NCBI GenBank assembly: GCA_040508545.1
Contig: JBEVMR010000103.1
Span: forward strand, 1-10,703
Length of the DNA stretch: 10,703 nt
Origin: VRUE01 sp040508545
GTDB taxonomy: Bacteria > Actinomycetota > Thermoleophilia > Solirubrobacterales > 70-9
Direction of reading: 5' to 3'
Under the pieces are notes generated by a model. That model searched no databases, was not told the DNA's origin, and saw only the letters and a program-made list of their open reading frames with translations. The position numbers were made by a program, and so were the translations under genes. This document shows positions 6,220 through 10,703 of this stretch, piece after piece (within the stretch, counting starts at the first letter, position 1; every line of letters starts with the position of its first letter).

Positions 6220-6292
6220 CCCCCGGACGCGGGAGCGCGGGCGCGAGGCCTCCGGTGATCATTAGCGCGCCCGCGCGGGCGCGGAGGAGGCG
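6220..6292 (+). repeat. Hairpin-bearing repeat element, copy 1
   Basis: Head CCCCCGGACGCGGGAG (6220-6235) is identical to copy 2. A perfect 11-bp inverted repeat follows, GCGCGGGCGCG (6235-6245) with CGCGCCCGCGC (6266-6276), around a 20-nt loop. The tail at 6277-6292 reads GGGCGCGGAGGAGGCG and matches copy 2 at 14 of 16 positions. Loop GCCTCC (6248-6253) could also pair with GGAGGC (6286-6291) as a pseudoknot. It begins 2 nt after the corA stop and fills most of the corA-HIT spacer. Strand is nominal; it is placed on + because the flanking genes run that way. Confidence 0.65.
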
Positions 6293-6325
6293 CGACTTGT
6301 TCATCCGCGGAAACCACCGCTCTCG

Positions 6326-6331
6326 TAGGAT
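6326..6331 (+). promoter_or_regulatory. Possible -10 box of the HIT gene
   Basis: TAGGAT fits TANNNT and ends 9 nt before the GTG start codon, so the message would have almost no leader. No matching -35 is seen. AGGA within it could alternatively serve as a weak Shine-Dalgarno at 10-nt spacing. Confidence 0.3.
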
Positions 6332-6340
6332 GCGCCCCCT

Positions 6341-6829
6341 GTGGCAAATTTCCGCATCTGGGCGCCCTGGCGCCTCGCCTACGTGAAGGACGCGTCCAAG
6401 GACAACGAGGAGGAGTGCATCTTCTGCGCCAAGCCGGCGGCGGATGACGACGCGGCGAACCTGATCGTGCACCGCGGCGAGAGCTGCTTCGTGATCCTCA
6501 ACCTCTTCCCCTACACCAACGGGCACCTGATGGTGGCGCCCTACGCGCACATCGGCCGCCTCCAGGACCTGCCGGCCGAGACGACCGCCGAGATGATGTC
6601 GCTGGCGCAGCAGGCGATGTCGCGGCTGGAGGAGGTCTACGACCCGCACGGGTACAACGTCGGCTTCAACCAGGGCCGGGTAGCCGGCGCCGGCGTCGAG
6701 CACCACATCCACCTCCATGTCGTCCCCCGCTGGGGCGGCGACACCAACTTCATGCCGGTCATCGCCGACACCAAAGTGATGCCGCAGACGCTGAGCGAAA
6801 GCTATGAAGCGCTGAAGGGCGCGTTCTGA
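6341..6829 (+). CDS. HIT-family nucleotide hydrolase/phosphorylase (Ap4A phosphorylase-like)
   Basis: A 162-residue histidine-triad protein. The triad HIHLHVV spans residues 122-128, with His124 in the nucleophile position. It is preceded by GFNQGRVAGAGVEH and followed by PRWGGDTNF. An N-terminal CIFC (26-29) and His70 suggest the structural zinc site found in many HIT proteins. NLFPYTNGHLMVAPYAH is the usual substrate-side segment. The VPRWGGDxNF ending resembles M. tuberculosis Rv2613c, an Ap4A phosphorylase. I infer cleavage of diadenosine polyphosphates or other nucleotidyl compounds in the cytosol. The GTG start is fixed by an in-frame TAG at 6326. The gene sits between the two copies of the hairpin repeat element. 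Confidence 0.94.
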   Translation: MANFRIWAPWRLAYVKDASKDNEEECIFCAKPAADDDAANLIVHRGESCFVILNLFPYTNGHLMVAPYAHIGRLQDLPAETTAEMMSLAQQAMSRLEEVYDPHGYNVGFNQGRVAGAGVEHHIHLHVVPRWGGDTNFMPVIADTKVMPQTLSESYEALKGAF

Positions 6830-6841
6830 TGTGGCCCGCCG

Positions 6842-6910
6842 CCCCCGGACGCGGGAGTCGGGGCCAATCCATATCTGATTCTTTTGGCCCCGACGGGAGC
6901 AGAGGAGGCG
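6842..6910 (+). repeat. Hairpin-bearing repeat element, copy 2
   Basis: The head at 6842-6857 is identical to copy 1. A perfect 11-bp inverted repeat follows, GTCGGGGCCAA (6857-6867) with TTGGCCCCGAC (6884-6894), around an AT-richer 16-nt loop. The tail at 6895-6910 reads GGGAGCAGAGGAGGCG. The stem begins on the same last G of the head as in copy 1, but its sequence differs while pairing stays perfect. The tail supplies the Shine-Dalgarno (GAGGAGG) of the mutase gene. There is no T-tract, so it is not a standard terminator. Confidence 0.65.
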
Positions 6911-6917
6911 GCGGTTG

Positions 6918-8273
6918 ATGTCGATCTTCAAGGCGTACGACATTCGCGGCCTGCACGGCGAGGAGATGGACGAGACGACGGCGCTGGCGATCGGCCGCGC
7001 CTTCGCCCGCGTGCTGGGACGACTGCGGGGCAAGGAGCCCGGCGAGCTCCGCGTTGGCCTCGGCCGGGACATGCGCCTGACCGCCCCCGCGATGGCGGCT
7101 GCCGTGCGCGAAGGCTTGATTGCCGAGGGGGCGACGGTGCTCGATGCGGGCATGGTCGCCACGGAGATGCTCTACCACCTGGTCGGCTCGCGCCAGCTCG
7201 ACGGCGGCGCGATGGTCACCGCCTCTCATAACCCAAAGGCCTACACCGGCGTCAAGCTGGTCCGTGAGGGCGCGCTGGCGCTCTCGGGCGATGCCGGCAT
7301 CGGCGACGTCCGGCGCGAGATCGAAGGCGGCCTTGGACCCGCGCCGGGCGGCGGCGACTTCGAGGAGGTCGATGTCTGGGATGAATACCGGGAGCACGCT
7401 CTTTCCTTCGTCGACCCCAGCGCGGTGAAGCCGATGAAAGTCGTCGTCGACGGCGGCAACGGGATGGCAGGGCCGATGGTCGGCCCGATCCTCAGCCGGC
7501 TCGGCCTGGATCTCGACGAGATGTACTTCGAGCCCGACGGCGAGTTCCCCGACCACGAGCCAAATCCGCTCCTGCCCGAGAATCGCAAGCTGATCGAAGA
7601 CCGCGTGCGCGGCGCCGGCGCCGACCTCGGCATCGCCTGGGACGGCGACGCCGACCGCTGCTTCTTCATCGACGGCGAAGGCTCCTTTTGCGACGGCGAC
7701 TTCGTCTGCGCCCTGCTCGCCCGCGCTGCGCTGGTCAAGAACCCGGGGGCGACGATCCTCTACGACCCGCGCTCGAGCCGCGCCGTGCCGGACCTCGTCG
7801 CCGCCGAGGGCGGGCGCTCGGAGCTGTCCCGGGTCGGCCACGCCTTCTTCAAGATCCGCATGCGCGAGGAGGGCGCCGTCTTCGGCGGCGAGGTCTCCGG
7901 CCACTACTACTTCCGCGACTTCTGGTGCGCCGACTCGGGCACGATTCCCGCGCTGCTGATGCTCGAGCTGCTCTCCGTAGACGGGCGCTCGCTCAAGGAC
8001 CTGATGGCCGAGTTCCGCTCTCGCTACTTCATCTCCGGCGAGATCAACTCGGAGGTAGCCGATCAGGAGGCGAAGATGGAGGAGATCGCCGCGCGCTACT
8101 CGGACGGCCAGATCACCAGCCTCGACGGAGTCTCGATCGACTACCCCGAGTGGCACTTCAACGTGCGGCCGTCCAATACCGAGCCGCTGCTGCGCCTCAA
8201 CCTCGAGTCGCTCGTCTCCCGTGCCGACATGGAGGCGAAACGGGACGAGGTCCTGGGGTTAATCCGGGCGTGA
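6918..8273 (+). CDS. manB: Phosphomannomutase/phosphoglucomutase (ManB/AlgC type)
   Basis: A 451-residue alpha-D-phosphohexomutase that interconverts hexose-6-phosphate and hexose-1-phosphate through a phosphoserine. All four active-site loops are visible: TASHNP (101-106) with phosphoserine Ser103, the metal loop DGDADR (242-247), the sugar-recognition loop GEVSGHYYF (324-332) and the phosphate-binding loop RPSNTEP (417-423). GHAFFK and the GEVSGH loop favour the mannose/glucose type over phosphoglucosamine mutase. The ATG at 6918 is chosen because AGAGGAGG lies 9 nt upstream; a TTG one codon earlier is unlikely. The stop overlaps the next gene as GTGA. Products feed GDP-mannose or, as glucose-1-phosphate, the RfbF step encoded on the other strand. 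Confidence 0.96.
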   Translation: MSIFKAYDIRGLHGEEMDETTALAIGRAFARVLGRLRGKEPGELRVGLGRDMRLTAPAMAAAVREGLIAEGATVLDAGMVATEMLYHLVGSRQLDGGAMVTASHNPKAYTGVKLVREGALALSGDAGIGDVRREIEGGLGPAPGGGDFEEVDVWDEYREHALSFVDPSAVKPMKVVVDGGNGMAGPMVGPILSRLGLDLDEMYFEPDGEFPDHEPNPLLPENRKLIEDRVRGAGADLGIAWDGDADRCFFIDGEGSFCDGDFVCALLARAALVKNPGATILYDPRSSRAVPDLVAAEGGRSELSRVGHAFFKIRMREEGAVFGGEVSGHYYFRDFWCADSGTIPALLMLELLSVDGRSLKDLMAEFRSRYFISGEINSEVADQEAKMEEIAARYSDGQITSLDGVSIDYPEWHFNVRPSNTEPLLRLNLESLVSRADMEAKRDEVLGLIRA

Positions 8274-9277
8274 CCGAGCTGACCCCGGAGGGCGCGCTGG
8301 AGCAGGCCGCCCTGGCCGGCATCCACCGGCTCCGCATCCCCACCCCCTTCGCAGTTGGGCGGGTCAATTGCTACCTGCTCGAGGACGAGCCGCTGACCTT
8401 GGTCGACACCGGGCCCAACTCCGGCAAAGCGCTCGACGAGCTGCAGGGGCAGCTCGGCGAGCGCGGCTACTCGATCGACGACCTCGAGCTCGTCATCCTC
8501 ACCCACCAGCACATCGACCATCTCGGCTTGGTCGAGATCATCGTCGAGCACTCCGGCGCCGAGGTCGCCGCGCTCGGCCTCGCCGCCGAGCGCCTGGCGA
8601 ACTTCGCGGACGACGCCGAAGGGGAGGATCAGTTCGCGGTCGACCTGATGCTGCGCAACGGCATCCCCCAGGAGGTCGCCTTCGCCCTGCAGAGCGTCTC
8701 GCGCAGCTTTCGCGGCTGGGGCGCCAAGGCCGAGGTGACGCGGCGCCTCGAGGATGGCGAAGACCTCGCCCTCCGCGACCGCACCCTGCAGGTCCTGCAC
8801 CGCCCCGGCCACAGCCCGTCCGACACCATCTTCTGGGACGAGCGCCGCCGCATCCTGATCGCCGCCGACCACCTGATCGCCCACATCTCCTCCAACCCGC
8901 TGATCACCCGCCCGCTCGACGGCTCCTCGCAGCGGACCCAGGCGCTCGTCGCCTACATCGAGTCGATGAAGAAGACCCGCGAGATGCCGGCCGAGATCGT
9001 CCTCTCCGGCCACGGCGAGCCGATCGTCGACCACGTCGCCCTGATCGACGACCGCCTCGCCAAGCACGAGCGCCGCAAGGAGAAGATCTACGGGTTGATC
9101 GCCGAGCAGCCACGCAGCGGCTACGAGATCGCCCAGGCAATCTGGGGCAACGTCGCCGTCACCCAGGCATTCCTCACGCTCTCGGAGGTGATCGGGCACG
9201 CCGACCTGCTGCTCAACGAGGGTCGCGTGCGCGAAGTCGAGGACGGGGAGGTGGTCCGCTATGAGACGACCAGGTAG
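8270..9277 (+). CDS. MBL-fold metallohydrolase with C-terminal winged helix (LACTB2-like)
   Basis: A 335-residue metallo-beta-lactamase-fold protein starting with GTG, overlapping the mutase stop by 4 nt. Metal ligands visible are HQHIDH (79-84), His181 in RPGHSPSD, Asp200 in AADH and His248 in SGHGEP, enough for a two-metal site. Residues from about 265 to the end (KHERRKEKIYGLIAEQPRSGYEI and beyond) look like the winged-helix domain often attached to LACTB2-type hydrolases. Family members act on RNA or thioesters, so the substrate cannot be read from sequence. A longer in-frame reading upstream to 7688 lies inside the mutase gene and is only a shadow. It overlaps the following kinase gene by 17 bp, so the two are probably co-translated. 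Confidence 0.94.
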   Translation: MTELTPEGALEQAALAGIHRLRIPTPFAVGRVNCYLLEDEPLTLVDTGPNSGKALDELQGQLGERGYSIDDLELVILTHQHIDHLGLVEIIVEHSGAEVAALGLAAERLANFADDAEGEDQFAVDLMLRNGIPQEVAFALQSVSRSFRGWGAKAEVTRRLEDGEDLALRDRTLQVLHRPGHSPSDTIFWDERRRILIAADHLIAHISSNPLITRPLDGSSQRTQALVAYIESMKKTREMPAEIVLSGHGEPIVDHVALIDDRLAKHERRKEKIYGLIAEQPRSGYEIAQAIWGNVAVTQAFLTLSEVIGHADLLLNEGRVREVEDGEVVRYETTR

Positions 9278-10223
9278 GCGCAGCGCCAAGAAGCGGATGC
9301 TGCTGATCGTCAATCCGTATGCGACGACGGTCTCCGACAGGCTCAAGAACCTCGTCGTCTACGCCCTGCAGGGCCGCTTCGAGGTCGAGACCGTCGCCAC
9401 CGAGGCGCAGAACCACGCCACCGAGATCGGCCGTGAGGTTCGCGACCACGGCTACGACATAGTCGTGGCCTTCGGCGGTGACGGCACCCTCAACGAGGTC
9501 GCCAACGGGCTCGCCGGAACCGACGTGCCCGTATCCGTGCTGCCCGGCGGCTCGACCAACGTCGTCTGCCGCACCCTCGGGATCCCCAACGACGTCGTCG
9601 ACGCCACCGAGCACCTGCTGGCCCTGGTCGATGACTGGGCGCCGCGCAAGATCGACCTCGGCACGGTCGAGGGCCGCCACTTCGTCTTCTCCTGCGGGGT
9701 CGGCATCGACGCGACCGTGGTCAAGCGGGTCGACGCCCACCCCCGCCTCAAGTCGCGGGCCGGGCCCTACTACTACAGCTGGGCGGCGATCTCGGCCTTC
9801 TACCGCAGTTACATCGTCAACCCGGTCAAGCTGCGAGTCGAGATCGACGGCAAGACCAGCGAGGGAATCACCGCGCTGGCCCAGAACTCCGACCCCTTCA
9901 CCTACTTCGCCAGCCGCCCGGTGCGCGTCTGCGAGGGGGTCGAGATCGACGACGGCACGCTCTCGCTCGGGGTGCTCAAGCGGGCGACCCAGCGCGACAT
10001 GCCGACCCTGATCCCGCGCCTCTTCAGCGAGAATCGCCCGGCCGCCCGGCACCGCCAGATCGAGCATTTCGAAGGCGTCAGCGCGGCAAGCATCAGCTCG
10101 ATCTCGGAAACCAGAGACGGCGTCCTCCGCCCCTTCCCGATCCAGGTCGACGGCGACTACATCGGCGAGCACACCCACCTCGACCTGCGGGTCGACCCAG
10201 GGGCCTTGACGGTCATCTCCTGA
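9261..10223 (+). CDS. Diacylglycerol/lipid-kinase family protein (DAGKc domain, YegS/DgkB-like)
   Basis: A 320-residue member of the DAGK catalytic family, which phosphorylates diacylglycerol or related lipids at the membrane with ATP. Motifs in order are LLIVNPYA near residue 14, the ATP-binding GGDGT (72-76) with NEVANGL, and LPGGSTN (94-100) where many relatives have GTxN. A conserved C-terminal strand with GVEIDDGTLSLGVL and IQVDGDYIGEHT is typical of the second, beta-rich domain. A very basic N-terminus (MRRPGRRSAKKR) may aid membrane contact. ATG 9261 is preceded by GGAGG with 9-nt spacing and lies inside the end of the MBL gene. ATG 9297 would remove only the basic tail. It ends 6 nt before the convergent relA stop. 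The lipid substrate is not predictable. Confidence 0.93.
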   Translation: MRRPGRRSAKKRMLLIVNPYATTVSDRLKNLVVYALQGRFEVETVATEAQNHATEIGREVRDHGYDIVVAFGGDGTLNEVANGLAGTDVPVSVLPGGSTNVVCRTLGIPNDVVDATEHLLALVDDWAPRKIDLGTVEGRHFVFSCGVGIDATVVKRVDAHPRLKSRAGPYYYSWAAISAFYRSYIVNPVKLRVEIDGKTSEGITALAQNSDPFTYFASRPVRVCEGVEIDDGTLSLGVLKRATQRDMPTLIPRLFSENRPAARHRQIEHFEGVSAASISSISETRDGVLRPFPIQVDGDYIGEHTHLDLRVDPGALTVIS

Positions 10224-10229
10224 GCAGGA

Positions 10230-10703
10230 CTAGGACGTGGGCGTGATGCGGTAGGCGTCGAAGACGCTTTCCACGTTGCGCAGGCGGGAGATGCACTGCT
10301 TCAGCTGCTCGGTGTCGCCGACCTCGATCACGAACCGGTTTTTGACCATCGGCGGGTTGGTCGTGCAGGTGGCGCCGATGATGTTGATCCCGGCCTCCGA
10401 GAAGGTTCGCGAGAGGTCCTCGAGCAGGCGGGTGCGGTCGTAGGCGTCGATCTGGATCTCGACCCGGTAGGAGGCGGCGTTTTCGCCTTCCCAGCCGACC
10501 TGGACGAACCGCTCCGGCGCCTTTTTCAGCGCTTTCACGTTCTTGCAGTCGTTGCGATGGATGGTGATCCCGCGGCCGAGGCTGACGTAGCCGGCGATCT
10601 CGTCGCCGGGGACCGGCCGGCAGCACTTGGCGAGCCGAACGGCGACGTTCTCGACTCCCTTGACGGCGATTCCGTAGTTGGAGGCGTATTTGGTGCGTCG
10701 GGC
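10230..10703 (-). CDS. relA: (p)ppGpp synthetase/hydrolase RelA/SpoT, C-terminal part (cut by window edge)
   Basis: The frame stays open to the right edge of the window, so only the last 157 residues are seen. The zinc-finger/RIS domain is clear: VRLAKCCRPVPGDEIAGYVS followed by GRGITIHRNDC, with Cys27, Cys28, His49 and Cys53 (fragment numbering) as likely metal ligands. The ACT domain follows from about residue 75, with RVEIQIDAYDRTRLLEDLSR and FVIEVGDTEQLKQCISRLR, ending ITPTS. In Rel enzymes these regulatory domains contact the ribosome and sense amino-acid starvation; the hydrolase, synthetase and TGS domains would lie beyond the window. An internal GTG at 10538 is not a start. The convergent neighbour ends 6 nt away with no hairpin between. 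Confidence 0.96.
   Translation of the reverse strand, partial: ARRTKYASNYGIAVKGVENVAVRLAKCCRPVPGDEIAGYVSLGRGITIHRNDCKNVKALKKAPERFVQVGWEGENAASYRVEIQIDAYDRTRLLEDLSRTFSEAGINIIGATCTTNPPMVKNRFVIEVGDTEQLKQCISRLRNVESVFDAYRITPTS

Noticed and set aside
6857..6894. 11-bp hairpin upstream of manB as a rho-independent terminator
   Set aside because: No T-tract follows on either strand, and the same layout recurs in the other spacer, which suggests a repeat or structured element.
5321..7162. 613-codon minus-strand ORF
   Set aside because: It runs antisense across corA, the spacer, the HIT gene and part of manB. Such frames are common opposite GC-rich codons, no family motif is visible, and it is repetitive in Val/Glu/Asp/Arg.
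7688..8269. N-terminal extension of the MBL protein
   Set aside because: The upstream in-frame reading overlaps the active-site-coding part of manB and is Arg/Ala/Pro-rich shadow sequence. GTG at 8270 with GTGA overlap is the natural start.
6759..9346. Long minus-strand ORFs at 6759-8156 and 8141-9346
   Set aside because: They mirror the codon pattern of manB and the MBL gene, which have complete catalytic motifs on the plus strand. No recognisable domain is seen on the minus strand.

Overview
The window is a dense, high-GC bacterial chromosome segment. Nine complete protein genes of recognisable family, one unrecognised envelope-protein gene, one gene cut by the right edge and one tRNA are packed with stop/start overlaps. 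GC-ending codons, TANNNT-like -10 boxes close to starts, a CysO-type sulfur carrier ending in VAGG and a mycobacterial-type HIT protein all suggest Actinomycetota, possibly Thermoleophilia (Solirubrobacterales). That placement is inference from protein style only.

Layout. 1-93: no gene, only a possible tRNA promoter. 94-167: tRNA-Arg(CCG). 170-886 (+): an unrecognised, probably membrane-anchored or lipidated envelope protein starting 2 nt after the tRNA. 876-4899 (-): a compact five-gene unit read right to left: threonine-synthase-like PLP enzyme, MoaD/CysO-type sulfur carrier, glucose-1-phosphate cytidylyltransferase (RfbF), a nucleotide-sugar 4,6-dehydratase-type SDR, and a SRAP/YedK protein. 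4900-5209 holds no convincing gene. It carries a clear SAM-I (S-box) riboswitch with a terminator and antiterminator in front of the PLP gene, and divergent promoter candidates. 5210-10223 (+): CorA-family channel, HIT hydrolase/phosphorylase, phosphomanno/phosphoglucomutase, MBL-fold hydrolase with a C-terminal winged helix, and a diacylglycerol/lipid-kinase family protein. 10230-10703 (-): the C-terminal RIS/zinc-finger and ACT domains of a RelA/SpoT (p)ppGpp enzyme, cut by the window edge.

How the parts may work together. The SAM riboswitch says the leftward operon belongs to methionine/SAM metabolism, although its first gene looks like threonine synthase. A sulfur-carrier gene follows that gene, its start codon sharing one base with the stop. 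The most economical hypothesis is that the PLP enzyme uses O-phosphohomoserine and a protein thiocarboxylate to make homocysteine, rather than only making threonine. The CDP-sugar genes downstream would be co-controlled by SAM. The mutase at 6918-8273 can supply the hexose-1-phosphate that RfbF uses.

The second unusual signal is a two-copy intergenic element flanking the HIT gene (6220-6292 and 6842-6910). The two copies share a 16-nt head and a nearly identical 16-nt tail. Between them each has a perfect 11-bp hairpin at the same place, but the hairpin sequences differ. This looks like compensatory change and suggests a structured RNA or REP-like element.
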